Source of the DNA: an uncultured Ruminococcus sp.
Lineage (GTDB): Bacteria > Bacillota > Clostridia > Lachnospirales > Lachnospiraceae
Length of the DNA: 64,000 nucleotides
Direction of reading: 5' to 3'
NCBI GenBank assembly: GCA_934359255.1
Contig: CAKRLG010000007.1
Location: 68,575-132,574 of the forward strand
Under the pieces are notes generated by a model. The model searched no databases. It was not told the DNA's origin and saw nothing but the letters and a program-made list of their open reading frames with translations. Both the position numbers and the translations under genes were made by a program. Positions 51,887-60,622 of the stretch are shown one piece after another (within the stretch, counting starts at the first letter, position 1; each line of letters starts with the position of its first letter).

Positions 51887-52540
51887 TCAGTCTTTATCTT
51901 CTACCTTTTCACCGTAGACATAATAGTGTACCCACTCTCCAAGATTCACAGCATGATCACCAATACGTTCCATATATTTTGCAATCATCAGTACATCCAG
52001 TTCACTTCCGGAACTGTTTGGATTTTTTGCGATTTCTTCCATCAGTTCCATTTTGATTTCTTCAAAAAGCCGATCCACCTGATCGTCCGTGGCAATCACT
52101 TCTGCCGCCAGTTTGTCATCCTTGCGCACAAACGCATTGACACTGTCATTGACCATTTTGGAAGCAATTTTACCCATATGAAAAATCTTAGGATGCACTT
52201 CCAGCTGGAAATCTGTCAGATGCTTGGACACATCTGCGATATCTGCTGTCTGATCTCCGATCCGCTCCATATCCGCGATCATACGAAGTGCGGAAGAGAT
52301 ACTTCTCAGATCCCCGGATACCGGCTGCTGGCGAAGCAGCAGTGTCATACACATGGCTTCGATATCCCGTTCTTTCTGATCGATTTTCTGCTCAATCTTA
52401 TGTACACTGACCGCTATCTCCTCATCCTTTTCCCGGAGTGCTTTCATCACCAGTGACATGGCCTCCTCACAGAGGTCACCCATCTCAATCAATTCTCCAT
52501 TCAGCTTAAGCAGCTGCTCCTGATACGCCTGTCTTGCCAT
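51887..52540 (-). CDS. phoU: Phosphate transport regulator PhoU
   Basis: 217 residues. Two PhoU three-helix repeats, each with a metal-binding motif of the E/D-x-x-x-D type: RSISSALRMIADMERIGDQT and DVLMIAKYMERIGDHAVNLG. PhoU mediates between the Pst transporter and the PhoR kinase to hold the Pho regulon off when phosphate is plentiful. Last gene of pstSCAB-phoU; its ATG shares one base with the pstB stop. Confidence 0.95.
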   Translation of the reverse strand: MARQAYQEQLLKLNGELIEMGDLCEEAMSLVMKALREKDEEIAVSVHKIEQKIDQKERDIEAMCMTLLLRQQPVSGDLRSISSALRMIADMERIGDQTADIADVSKHLTDFQLEVHPKIFHMGKIASKMVNDSVNAFVRKDDKLAAEVIATDDQVDRLFEEIKMELMEEIAKNPNSSGSELDVLMIAKYMERIGDHAVNLGEWVHYYVYGEKVEDKD

Positions 52541-53295
52541 CAGCCAAACCTCCCTGTGATATAATCATCTGTCCGTTTATCTTGCGGTTTTGAAAATATG
52601 GTTTCTGTATCATTCATCTCCACCATCTCTCCCAGAAGGAAAAATGCGGTTTTGTCTGAGATTCTGGCTGCCTGCTGCATATTATGGGTAACCATAACAA
52701 TCGTATACTGATTTTTCAGTTCCAGTGCCAGATCCTCTATTTTCGTAGTAGAGATCGGATCAAGAGCACTGGTCGGCTCATCCATCAGAAGGACTTCCGG
52801 CTGTACCGCCAGCGCTCTCGCGATACACAGTCTCTGCTGCTGTCCACCGGACATACCAAGTGCACTCTTTTTCAGCCGGTCTTTTGTCTCATCCCAGATT
52901 GCCGCCTTCTTCAGAGAATCTTCCACAATCGCATCCAGTTCGCTTTTTTTACGGATACCGTGGGTTCTCGGTCCATAGGCAACATTATCATAGATACTCA
53001 TAGGAAATGGATTAGGCTTCTGGAATACCATGCCTACCCGTTTTCTCAGCAGATTGACATTTTTCATCTGGTTGATCGGTTCTCCATCCAGAAGCAGTGT
53101 TCCTGTGATCTTACATCCTTCTACCAGATCATTCATTCGGTTTAAGGACTTTAACAACGTAGATTTTCCGCATCCGGAAGGTCCGATAAATGCAGTAATC
53201 TCTTTTTCCGGGATATGCATGGAAATTTTTTTCAGTGCCTGAAAATCCCCATAAAACAAATCCAGATCTTTTATCGTAAATTTATCTTTCTCCAT
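52540..53295 (-). CDS. pstB: Phosphate ABC transporter ATP-binding protein
   Basis: 251 residues. Walker [21 protein letters not shown], signature [20 protein letters not shown], Walker [21 protein letters not shown]. The PstB-specific [13 protein letters not shown] and [20 protein letters not shown] are present. It powers high-affinity phosphate import through PstCA. Four bases separate it from pstA. Confidence 0.97.
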   Translation of the reverse strand: MEKDKFTIKDLDLFYGDFQALKKISMHIPEKEITAFIGPSGCGKSTLLKSLNRMNDLVEGCKITGTLLLDGEPINQMKNVNLLRKRVGMVFQKPNPFPMSIYDNVAYGPRTHGIRKKSELDAIVEDSLKKAAIWDETKDRLKKSALGMSGGQQQRLCIARALAVQPEVLLMDEPTSALDPISTTKIEDLALELKNQYTIVMVTHNMQQAARISDKTAFFLLGEMVEMNDTETIFSKPQDKRTDDYITGRFG

Positions 53296-53299
53296 TTTC

Positions 53300-54148
53300 T
53301 TACCTCTTTGTCAGTTTTTTCGCGATCCAGCCGGAACCGGCATTGATCAGAAGTACTACTACCAGGAGTACCACTGCCGTTGCATATGCCTGTTTCATAT
53401 ACAGTCCCTCGGACAACAATGCGTACATATGAACAGCCAGCGTTCTTCCCGAACTCATCAGTCCCGGTACCTTTGCGATAGTACCTGCTGTATACATCAG
53501 TGCTGCTGTCTCTCCTACCACACGACCGATACCGAGAATCACACCCGATACGATGCCCGGCACTGCCGAAGGAAGAATGATGCGGAAGATTGTCCGCAGT
53601 CTTCCCGCTCCCAGACCAAAACTTCCCTCACGGAAGGAATCCGGTACTGCTTTCAGTGCTTCTTCTGTAGTTCGAAGAATCAAAGGCAGGATCATAATCG
53701 CCAGAGTAAGTGCACCTCCCAGGAAGGTATAACCCCATCTGAATGTTGTTGCAAATAACAAATAGCCGAACAGACCATAGACGATCGATGGAATTCCGGA
53801 AAGCGTTTCCGCTGTGATCCTTACCAGTTTTACCAGTTTGCTTCCTCTTTTTGCGTATTCCACCAGATAAATAGCTGCACCGATACCCACCGGAACTGCG
53901 ATCAGTAATACCAGAAGTACCATCAGAACGGTGTTGATGATTGCCGGCATCATGGATACATTCTCTGTATTATATTCCCAGGCAAACATCTCCGGTGAAA
54001 GGTTCGGTATTCCACGGATCAGTATATAACCTACGATACAGACAGTGATCCCCACAGTAAGAAATGTGGCAATCCACATCAGAAGCCGCAGCACCAGAGA
54101 AAATGGCTGTTCTTTGTAACTTTCCAGCTGACCTTTTAACTTTTCCAT
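53300..54148 (-). CDS. pstA: Phosphate ABC transporter permease PstA
   Basis: 282 residues with six membrane helices. The permease EAA-type loop is [20 protein letters not shown], contacting PstB, and [20 protein letters not shown] is typical for PstA. The start at 54148 ([16 protein letters not shown]) shares a base with the pstC stop. The longer frame from 54184 would overlap pstC without a better start signal. Confidence 0.95.
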   Translation of the reverse strand: MEKLKGQLESYKEQPFSLVLRLLMWIATFLTVGITVCIVGYILIRGIPNLSPEMFAWEYNTENVSMMPAIINTVLMVLLVLLIAVPVGIGAAIYLVEYAKRGSKLVKLVRITAETLSGIPSIVYGLFGYLLFATTFRWGYTFLGGALTLAIMILPLILRTTEEALKAVPDSFREGSFGLGAGRLRTIFRIILPSAVPGIVSGVILGIGRVVGETAALMYTAGTIAKVPGLMSSGRTLAVHMYALLSEGLYMKQAYATAVVLLVVVLLINAGSGWIAKKLTKR

Positions 54149-54999
54149 CACTGTCCGCTCCTCCTTTGCAGTGCACTGCAGCACAGATTAATGATCAGGA
54201 TCAGTACAAATAACACTACTGCCGTTGCGATCAGTGCTTCTCTGTGAAGATCCGTTGCATATCCCATCTCCATAACGATGTTGGAAGTAAGGGTTCGAAC
54301 ACCCATAGCCAGGCTTTCCGGTATCACCGGCTGATTTCCGGCTACCATGATCACTGCCATCGTCTCACCGATGGCACGACCGATTCCAAGAACCACACCG
54401 GCAAGGATCCCTGACTTTGCTCCCGGAAGTACTGCAAAGAACACACTTCGTTCCCGTGTGGCACCAAGAGCCAGGGCTCCTTCATAATAGGAGTCCGGGA
54501 CTGCACGGATACTGCTTTCTGCCACTCCGATCACAGTGGGCAGAATCATAATTCCCAGCAGTACCGATGCTGTCAGAACACTTTTTCCGTTTCCTCCCAT
54601 GAGTTTCTGCATGATCGGAACGATTACTACCAGACCAAAGAATCCGTAGACGATCGATGGGATTCCTGCCATCAGTTCTACTGCCGGTTTGATAATTTTA
54701 TATAATTTCTCGTTGCAGAATTTTGCCAGATATACCGATGCGAAAAAGGCAATCGGAACACCGATAATAATTGCTCCTGCGGTTACATAGATACTACCCA
54801 CGATCATCGGCAGGATACCGAAAATATTGTTCATGGGTTTCCATTTTTCTCCCAACAGAAAATTCAATGGTCCAATCTTTGCGATTGCGGGAATTCCGTT
54901 TGCAAACATAAAGATGCAGATCAATATAACTGCCGCGATTGACACACATGCTGTCAGGATGAAAACACATTTCATAATGAATTCTCTTGCTTCCTTCAT
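54148..54999 (-). CDS. pstC: Phosphate ABC transporter permease PstC
   Basis: 283 residues, six membrane helices. PstC features include FLLGEKWKPMNNIFGILPMI and VAESSIRAVPDSYYEGALAL (EAA loop). It forms the transmembrane channel with PstA. The start has GAAGGAG. An 84-base gap with a hairpin separates it from pstS. Confidence 0.95.
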   Translation of the reverse strand: MKEAREFIMKCVFILTACVSIAAVILICIFMFANGIPAIAKIGPLNFLLGEKWKPMNNIFGILPMIVGSIYVTAGAIIIGVPIAFFASVYLAKFCNEKLYKIIKPAVELMAGIPSIVYGFFGLVVIVPIMQKLMGGNGKSVLTASVLLGIMILPTVIGVAESSIRAVPDSYYEGALALGATRERSVFFAVLPGAKSGILAGVVLGIGRAIGETMAVIMVAGNQPVIPESLAMGVRTLTSNIVMEMGYATDLHREALIATAVVLFVLILIINLCCSALQRRSGQ

Positions 55000-55015
55000 G
55001 TTACTCCTTCTTTCA

Positions 55016-55065
55016 GAGAAAAACTGTTCCGTCTTTCACTTTTCTATGGAATACGGAACAGTTTC
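55016..55065 (-). terminator. Hairpin terminator/attenuator between pstS and pstC
   Basis: Arms GAGAAAAACTGTTCCGT (55016-55032) and ACGGAACAGTTTC (55053-55065) with T-rich minus-strand flank. Partial termination here would leave pstS in excess over the membrane subunits, a familiar arrangement for binding proteins. Confidence 0.8.
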
Positions 55066-55083
55066 TTTTCTGTTTCTGATCAT

Positions 55084-56037
55084 TTACTGTACATCTGCCC
55101 AGTCCTGAGTTTCTCCTGTGAAGATAGACATTACCTGATCACTGGTCAGTTCATCTACAGGGTTCTGTTTGTTCACGATAACTGCAATTCCATCCAGTGC
55201 GATCGGTGTTGCGGTTACACCCTGAGAAGTCTCTGTATCCTTCAGTTCTCTGGATGCCATTCCGATATCACAGATTCCGTCGATGGCAGAAGTAACACCT
55301 GTGGTGGAATCGTTCTGCTGTACTTCGATTTCAACATCTGAATTCAGTTTTTTATAGCTCTCAGCCAGTTTTTCCATAACAGGTGTGACAGAAGAAGATC
55401 CTGCAACAGTTACTTTACCTGAAAGACCTGCTGCTTCATATGCACCTTCATTACCCTGGCTGATATATCCGTTATCTTCAACTACTTTCTGTCCGTCTTC
55501 GCTCATGATATATTTTACAAAATCAGCTGCCACCTCACTTAAACCATCTTTTGTTACAATATTAAACGGACGGGAAATTTTGTAAGAACCATCTTTTACA
55601 GTATCTACAGAAGCTTCTGCACCGTCGATTTTTAATGCTTTTACGCTGTCATCCAGAGATCCCAGAGATACATAACCGATTGCATATTCATTACCTGCAA
55701 CTGTTGTCATCATAACGGAAGTACTGTTGGTGATTTCTGCTGTATCTGTGGTGTTATCAATTTTATTTCCATCTGTATCTTTTGTCTCGATACCGAACAG
55801 TTCGATGAAAGCTCCTCTTGTTCCGGATCCTTCCTCTCTGGATACAGGGCTGATCAGGCCTGAGAAATCTCCTCCCTTACTGTCTTCAGCTGCAGGAGTG
55901 TCTGTTGCAGCTGTATCTGTACTTTCAGATTCCTGTGTTGTATCTGTACCAGTTGTAGCATTGCTGCTTCCACATCCTGTAAAGATCATTGCAGATACTG
56001 CAACTGCTGTTCCCATTACTGCCCATGTTTTTTTCAT
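55084..56037 (-). CDS. pstS: Phosphate-binding lipoprotein PstS
   Basis: 317 residues. A lipoprotein signal peptide ends in FTGC at ~19-22, followed by a threonine/glutamate-rich linker (TTGTDTTQESESTDTAATDT). The phosphate-binding fold shows SPVSREEGSGTRGAFIELFG, STSVMMTTVAGNEYAIGYVS, VTVAGSSSVTPVMEKLAESY and GICDIGMASRELKDTE. Compared with ordinary PstS the order of the halves appears swapped: the SREEGSGTRGAF motif, usually in the second half, comes before VAGSSSVTP, usually at the start. This circularly permuted-looking order is seen in other clostridial PstS. First gene of the operon. Confidence 0.93.
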   Translation of the reverse strand: MKKTWAVMGTAVAVSAMIFTGCGSSNATTGTDTTQESESTDTAATDTPAAEDSKGGDFSGLISPVSREEGSGTRGAFIELFGIETKDTDGNKIDNTTDTAEITNSTSVMMTTVAGNEYAIGYVSLGSLDDSVKALKIDGAEASVDTVKDGSYKISRPFNIVTKDGLSEVAADFVKYIMSEDGQKVVEDNGYISQGNEGAYEAAGLSGKVTVAGSSSVTPVMEKLAESYKKLNSDVEIEVQQNDSTTGVTSAIDGICDIGMASRELKDTETSQGVTATPIALDGIAVIVNKQNPVDELTSDQVMSIFTGETQDWADVQ

Positions 56038-56100
56038 AATAAAATTTTCCTCCTTGTCATAACCATTTCGGTTCGTCTTTTTTATTTATCTGACAAAGAG

Positions 56101-56156
56101 AGTATAAAAAATCTATGTTAAAACCAAAAGTTATCTTCCGTAAAATAATCGTTAAA
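56101..56156 (-). promoter_or_regulatory. pst promoter with PhoP-type box array
   Basis: Upstream of pstS a minus-strand -10 TATACT (56101-56106) follows, after 6 bp, four contiguous 11-bp units: 56113-56123, 56124-56134, 56135-56145 and 56146-56156. These read TTTTAACATAG, ATAACTTTTGG, TTTTACGGAAG and TTTAACGATTA. Direct TTAACA-like repeats with 11-bp period are the binding pattern of PhoP in Bacillus, where they replace the -35 box. Activation in low phosphate is inferred; no phoPR genes lie in the window. Confidence 0.6.
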
Positions 56157-56216
56157 TAAACCGGGACTTTGTAAAGTGATTTTACATACGCTTCCCCTTT
56201 CGGATCCGGTAGACGC

Positions 56217-56262
56217 AAAAAAAGACAAGGATGTGTAAGAAAATTACACATCCTTGTCTTTA
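56217..56262. terminator. Bidirectional terminator between pstS and the membrane protein gene
   Basis: A perfect 18-bp stem, AAAGACAAGGATGTGTAA (56221-56238) with 56244-56261, loop of 5 bases, A and T tracts outside. The stop codon of the minus-strand gene ending at 56244 forms the inner end of the stem. Confidence 0.9.
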
Positions 56263-56714
56263 TCATCACCGATATCCTCGTATTTCAAATCTTCCGCATA
56301 TTCCAATCTTCCGATATAGGTAGTATGAATAAACATTGCGGGTAACAGGACACTCGCGATCACACTTGACACAGCATCTCTGATGCTGTGCCCATCCCAT
56401 AAAAGCACCAGATAATTTACCATGCCGTTAAAAAAGCCCACACCAAACAGTACGATTCCCGTGGTCATCAGGAATCGGAGTCTTCGTGGATTCTCCCGGA
56501 AGATCACTCCCAGAATACCTACTATCAACAGACATACTCCATAGCTTCCGTAGATAATACACAATACATTGGCCCTGTGCATCTGCGCCGGTGCAGTCGG
56601 TATATATCTGAGACCCAGACTCAGATACTGCACAAAATAAATACTGATATCCATAGCTCCTTTTAACATAAGTAGAAAAGAAGCTAAAAAAAGCCAGTTT
56701 CTCGCTTTCATCAT
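56244..56714 (-). CDS. Four-helix membrane protein of unknown function
   Basis: 156 residues. Four hydrophobic segments: NWLFLASFLLMLKGAMDISI, ANVLCIIYGSYGVCLLIVGI, LMTTGIVLFGVGFFNGMVNY and SSVIASVLLPAMFIHTTYI. An acidic tail follows (EYAEDLKYEDIGDDKDKDV). Family not recognised; no motif or signal peptide separate from helix 1. It follows dut by 9 bases and so belongs to the run udk, nrdG, dut. The last codons lie inside the terminator stem. Confidence 0.7.
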   Translation of the reverse strand: MMKARNWLFLASFLLMLKGAMDISIYFVQYLSLGLRYIPTAPAQMHRANVLCIIYGSYGVCLLIVGILGVIFRENPRRLRFLMTTGIVLFGVGFFNGMVNYLVLLWDGHSIRDAVSSVIASVLLPAMFIHTTYIGRLEYAEDLKYEDIGDDKDKDV

Positions 56715-56723
56715 TTCTATCCC

Positions 56724-57239
56724 TTATTTTCCGGTGGTACTTCCGAAACCACCATTTCTCACTCCATCTGCATCATCATCTTCGGTGATTCCGTACTGCA
56801 TGAAGATTCCCTGTACCATTCCTTCACTCCGTCCAACTTCCAGCGTTTTTCCTTCTTTGCTGTCATTGGTCAGCTTCATGAACATATGCCCTTCATTGTC
56901 CGAATAAAAATAATCACTGTCGATGATTCCCACAGTGTTATTCAACTGCAGGCGATACTTGAAACCAAGACCGCTTCGCGGATACAGACACAGCACCCAG
57001 TCTTCTGCCATCTCCACCCGGACACCGGTAGGAATTTTTACCATCTCTCCCGGCGCCAGTGTAAAGCTGACCGGTGCAAAAAAATCATATCCGGCACTTC
57101 CCCTGGTGGCACGTTTTGGCAGTTTAATATCTTCATATATTTCCCGGATCTTTTCTTCCGGCTGTTCCCCGAAGGTATCTACCCAATCCTTCCGGAACTG
57201 CTCCCAGCTTACTTTATGAAATTTTGCGATTCTTTTCAT
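56724..57239 (-). CDS. dut: dUTP diphosphatase
   Basis: 171 residues. It hydrolyses dUTP to dUMP, limiting uracil in DNA. The trimeric dUTPase motifs are present in order: RGSAGYDFFAP, PRSGLGFKYRLQL, NNTVGIIDSDYFY and the C-terminal P-loop-like GVRNGGFGSTTGK. A ~35-residue N-terminal extension (MKRIAKFHKVSWEQFRKDWV) precedes motif 1, longer than in E. coli. Ten bases after nrdG. Confidence 0.92.
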   Translation of the reverse strand: MKRIAKFHKVSWEQFRKDWVDTFGEQPEEKIREIYEDIKLPKRATRGSAGYDFFAPVSFTLAPGEMVKIPTGVRVEMAEDWVLCLYPRSGLGFKYRLQLNNTVGIIDSDYFYSDNEGHMFMKLTNDSKEGKTLEVGRSEGMVQGIFMQYGITEDDDADGVRNGGFGSTTGK

Positions 57240-57249
57240 TCTTTTCTCC

Positions 57250-57738
57250 TTATGCGTGTAATACTACCAGACCTACTTCTCTGGATTTTGGTACATCGAT
57301 CACCCGCTGATTCGGGCTTCCTTTCCACGGAAGACTCACATCCCTGCGTTCCAGATCGAATTTGCCGTCTACTATTACATCCAGATAAGAAATAATCGGC
57401 AGATCCTGAATATCTTCCCACAGATATCCTGTATACAGCCAGATGTTCTTCTTTGGATATTTTTCCTTAATCTCTCTTGCGAAAGCCGTAACTTCATCCA
57501 CATTCTTTTCATAGAGCGGATCACCGCCGCTGAAAGTGATTCCTTCTATATACGGTTTGTCCAGCTGTTCAAAAATCTCCTGTTTTGCAGATTCGTCAAA
57601 AAGCACTCCGCCTTCCGGATCCCAGGTAATCGGATTCTGACAGCCTTTACAGTGATGGCTGCATCCGGCAACCCACAGAACCACCCTCAGTCCGTCACCG
57701 TTTAACATATCGTCTTTCGTTATATTATGGTATCTCAT
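57250..57738 (-). CDS. nrdG: Anaerobic ribonucleotide reductase activating protein
   Basis: 162 residues. A radical-SAM activase that installs the glycyl radical on NrdD. The cluster motif is VAGCSHHCKGCQNPITWDP (CxxxCxxC), and the glycine-rich SAM region is GITFSGGDPLYEKNVDEV. Start MRYHNITKDDML at 57738; an in-frame TTG eight codons earlier is the alternative. NrdD itself is not in the window. Its neighbours dut and udk are also nucleotide-metabolism genes. Confidence 0.93.
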   Translation of the reverse strand: MRYHNITKDDMLNGDGLRVVLWVAGCSHHCKGCQNPITWDPEGGVLFDESAKQEIFEQLDKPYIEGITFSGGDPLYEKNVDEVTAFAREIKEKYPKKNIWLYTGYLWEDIQDLPIISYLDVIVDGKFDLERRDVSLPWKGSPNQRVIDVPKSREVGLVVLHA

Positions 57739-57770
57739 AAATCCATTATATCCTTTCTCCAAATTTACTT

Positions 57771-58382
57771 TTATTCTGCCAGCAGATCCCGGATTTTAGA
57801 TCTTACCACATCGAAAGCCACATCATTCATTCCACTGTTGACAACAATATCTGCCCGATTTTTCATCGGTTCCACATAAAGATAATGCATCGGTTTTACT
57901 GTGGTCAAATACTGCTCTACAATATTATCCAGATCTCTTCCCCGTTCCTTTACATCTCTGATAATTCGCCGGAGGATCCGCTCATCCGCATCTGCATCCA
58001 CATAAATTTTGATGTCCAGCAGTTCCCGTACCCGTGGATCCGCCAGAAGAAGGATACCTTCTACGAGAATAATTCTCCTTGGTTCTATATGAAGCGTTTC
58101 CTTTGAGCGATTATGCTGACTGTAGTCATACACAGGACATTCTATGCTTTCTCCTGCTTTCAACTTTTTAAGATGATCTGCCAGAAGATCCGTCTCCAGT
58201 GAATCCGGATGATCATAATTCACTTTTTTTCGCTCTTCAAAAGGAATGTCATCCTGACACCGGTAATAATTGTCATGATAAATAACTGCCACATCATCCG
58301 GAAATTCATTTTTCAGGCGATTAGTAAACGTTGATTTTCCCGAACCGGTTCCTCCGGTTATTCCTATGATCGTACATTTCAT
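57771..58382 (-). CDS. udk: Uridine kinase
   Basis: 203 residues. It phosphorylates uridine and cytidine for salvage. P-loop IIGITGGTGSGKSTFTNRLK at the start, HDNYYRCQDDIPFEER, YDYSQHNRSKETLHIEPRRI and ILVEGILLLADPRVRELLD, with RRIIRDVKERGRDLDNIVEQ as the lid. It matches the Udk/phosphoribulokinase family along its length. First of udk, nrdG, dut and the membrane protein gene. Confidence 0.93.
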   Translation of the reverse strand: MKCTIIGITGGTGSGKSTFTNRLKNEFPDDVAVIYHDNYYRCQDDIPFEERKKVNYDHPDSLETDLLADHLKKLKAGESIECPVYDYSQHNRSKETLHIEPRRIILVEGILLLADPRVRELLDIKIYVDADADERILRRIIRDVKERGRDLDNIVEQYLTTVKPMHYLYVEPMKNRADIVVNSGMNDVAFDVVRSKIRDLLAE

Positions 58383-58422
58383 TACGCATTATTCCACCTT
58401 TGTGTTTATTTCCCTGAACAGT

Positions 58423-58533
58423 TTAGCACACCATGGCTTCCCACGCAAGGAAAAGAACGGGAAAGCCTGCACCGAAACCTAGAACTGCTTTTTCTGTTCC
58501 GGCAGTCTTTTCTTCCTCTTTTTTCCCTGTCAT
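58423..58533 (-). CDS. Doubtful 36-residue ORF after the Bce permease gene
   Basis: In the 161-base gap between the permease stop (58544) and udk there is a frame starting MTGKKEEEKTAGTEKAVLGF, then a hydrophobic stretch with AGFPVLFLAWEAMVC. It has an ATG but no clear ribosome binding site. A second overlapping frame beginning TGAATG (44 codons) is equally open. Neither is convincing; the gap shows no hairpin terminator either. Confidence 0.15.
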   Translation of the reverse strand: MTGKKEEEKTAGTEKAVLGFGAGFPVLFLAWEAMVC

Positions 58534-58543
58534 TTTTCTGCAT

Positions 58544-60622
58544 TCATCGATGAACCTCTTCAATATTCCGGATAAATCCCACATATGTCGCCGCAAAGTA
58601 GACCGCATAGACACCGAAAAACAGCAGGAACGAAAGTCCGAAATACTGAAATACCGGCGTCCTCACACCTGTATAAAAATTAAATGCGCTTCCCACATAG
58701 CTTGCGACGATTCCACTGACCACCGCGGAAAACAGTGCCGGGCACAGATAATAGCCAAACAACTGGTAACATACGGTTTTATGGATCGCACGTCTGCCAA
58801 GTCCGATCTTCGCAAGCATCTGATAGCGGTAACGGTATTTTGCGGAATCACTCAGCTGCTGCACGGAAAGCACCGTCAGGGCGATACATAAGAATACCAG
58901 TCCGATGTACATGCAGGGAAAGGTGATACAGGTCATCATATAGCGAATCTCCGGTATCGCGTAGTCCCGTACCAGATTGACTGCTGAATAACTGACGATC
59001 GTGTCTGTTCCATAGCAGAGCATCCCGTCATCCGGCGATGCCTCATCGTCATCATCGTCCCCGTCTGTCAGATCATCCAGTTTGCTCTGCAGATCGGCAG
59101 GTACTTTTCCACGGACAGCCACCGCCAGTTCGGAATAATATGCATTCATCCCGCTGATCCGCTCGTCCGGCACCACCAGAATGTAATCCCCGCCGTTATG
59201 TCCGTCCTGAGAAAATGACTCTGTGCGAACCTCCTTACAGGTCAGCTTTTCTCCCTGATCAAAGACACCGATCTCATCGGTAAAATCGCCGGTTTCGTTA
59301 TAGATCCGCGCTTTGATCTGAAGGATATATTCGTCTTCTCCAAGCGTCACTTTTGAATACCCAAGCATCTGCCGCAGGTAATTATAGTCGCTGAGCGCCA
59401 TAAACGTATCATACGGAGCATATTCTTCCCCATTCTTTCCGGCAATTTTCTTTTCATCCGGTGTTCCGTCTGCCTTCTTATATTTATCTCCAAAATACCG
59501 CAGATGTGTGTACAGCCAGGTATTGACCGCATCGGTGTGATTCTCCCAGATCCGGTAGGTCCGGGAATCTTTGATCTTCGTCTCGTTCCGGATCACTTCC
59601 AGTTCCGCGGAAAAATCATACGCCGGATCCTGATGATATACCTGGATATCAAACGGAAACTTGATGCCAAGCACCTGTTTTTGCCAGTCGGTAAACATCA
59701 GCGCCACCGAACATCCTAAAAATGCAACCGTAAAAAGTACCGTTAGCGTTCCCATCGTAAAACGCATCGTCTTTAACTTCGATGCAAACTGCCGCATCAG
59801 GAACAGATTCTGTCCCCGGTAGATCCGGCGGCCTTTTTTCTTCACATAGCAGATAATCCATGCCGAAAGTCCACTGTAGAACAGATACATCGACAGGAAA
59901 AGTCCGATCAAAAAGATATAAGCGCCTCCCACCGACCGGATATGTCCGCTCAGGATCCAGACACCAAACGCGAGGATACAGCCGACAGACAGTGGGAACA
60001 GCCATTTTCTGAGGGCTTCGTGTTTCTCTTTCATCTCCTCATTTTTCTGATCCTCACGCATCAGATCATGAATATCCATCTTGCGGAAACGTCTCTTGCA
60101 CCGCAACAGTGCCAGCAGATAGCAGCCAGCATAACAGCTCACCGTCATGATCAGACAGTAACGGTTAAATTCCAGATGTGGTCTTTTTTCCAGCTGTACC
60201 ACACTGTACAGCACCACCATCAGTATCTGCTGCAACAGCATCCCAAGTCCCAGTCCCAGCACAAATGCTCCGGTTCCAAGAAGAACATTTTCTCTCATAT
60301 AAAGTCTGGATACCTGCTTTTTCTTCATCCCGATCAGCAGATAAATCCCGAACTCCCGGCTTCGTTTTTCCAGCATGAAGCGTACCATATAATTGATCAG
60401 CCACGCCACGATCAGCACGATAAAAAAGGTCGCGATCCCGATCATCGCAGCCATCATCCCGGCAAGTTCATACATTTTCTGGATGTCTCTGGAAAAAATA
60501 ATGCTGTTAAATGCAAACATCAGCGCCACGAGAAAGGTCATTGTCAGTATATAGACCAGGTAATCCCTGACAGATCGTCTGACATTTCGAAAGGCAAGTT
60601 TACCGAACATCTTCCATGTCAC
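58544..60622 (-). CDS. Bce-type ABC transporter permease (FtsX-like)
   Basis: 692 residues. Ten membrane helices in the BceB layout: one helix at ~20-40, a cluster of helices, and a large outside domain at ~320-540 (DWQKQVLGIKFPFDIQVYHQ, KLDDLTDGDDDDDEASPDDG) between helices 7 and 8. The FtsX fold is seen in GMKKKQVSRLYMRENVLLGT and LAKIGLGRRAIHKTVCYQLF. BceAB-type transporters sense and detoxify peptide antibiotics acting on cell-wall lipid intermediates, and signal to a companion kinase, here at 61668. Overlaps the ATPase gene by 23 bases. Confidence 0.88.
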   Translation of the reverse strand: MTWKMFGKLAFRNVRRSVRDYLVYILTMTFLVALMFAFNSIIFSRDIQKMYELAGMMAAMIGIATFFIVLIVAWLINYMVRFMLEKRSREFGIYLLIGMKKKQVSRLYMRENVLLGTGAFVLGLGLGMLLQQILMVVLYSVVQLEKRPHLEFNRYCLIMTVSCYAGCYLLALLRCKRRFRKMDIHDLMREDQKNEEMKEKHEALRKWLFPLSVGCILAFGVWILSGHIRSVGGAYIFLIGLFLSMYLFYSGLSAWIICYVKKKGRRIYRGQNLFLMRQFASKLKTMRFTMGTLTVLFTVAFLGCSVALMFTDWQKQVLGIKFPFDIQVYHQDPAYDFSAELEVIRNETKIKDSRTYRIWENHTDAVNTWLYTHLRYFGDKYKKADGTPDEKKIAGKNGEEYAPYDTFMALSDYNYLRQMLGYSKVTLGEDEYILQIKARIYNETGDFTDEIGVFDQGEKLTCKEVRTESFSQDGHNGGDYILVVPDERISGMNAYYSELAVAVRGKVPADLQSKLDDLTDGDDDDDEASPDDGMLCYGTDTIVSYSAVNLVRDYAIPEIRYMMTCITFPCMYIGLVFLCIALTVLSVQQLSDSAKYRYRYQMLAKIGLGRRAIHKTVCYQLFGYYLCPALFSAVVSGIVASYVGSAFNFYTGVRTPVFQYFGLSFLLFFGVYAVYFAATYVGFIRNIEEVHR

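Noticed and set aside
54285..54300. GGTTCGAA-like tRNA T-loop signature
   Set aside because: It lies inside pstC, and no acceptor or anticodon stem can be formed around it.
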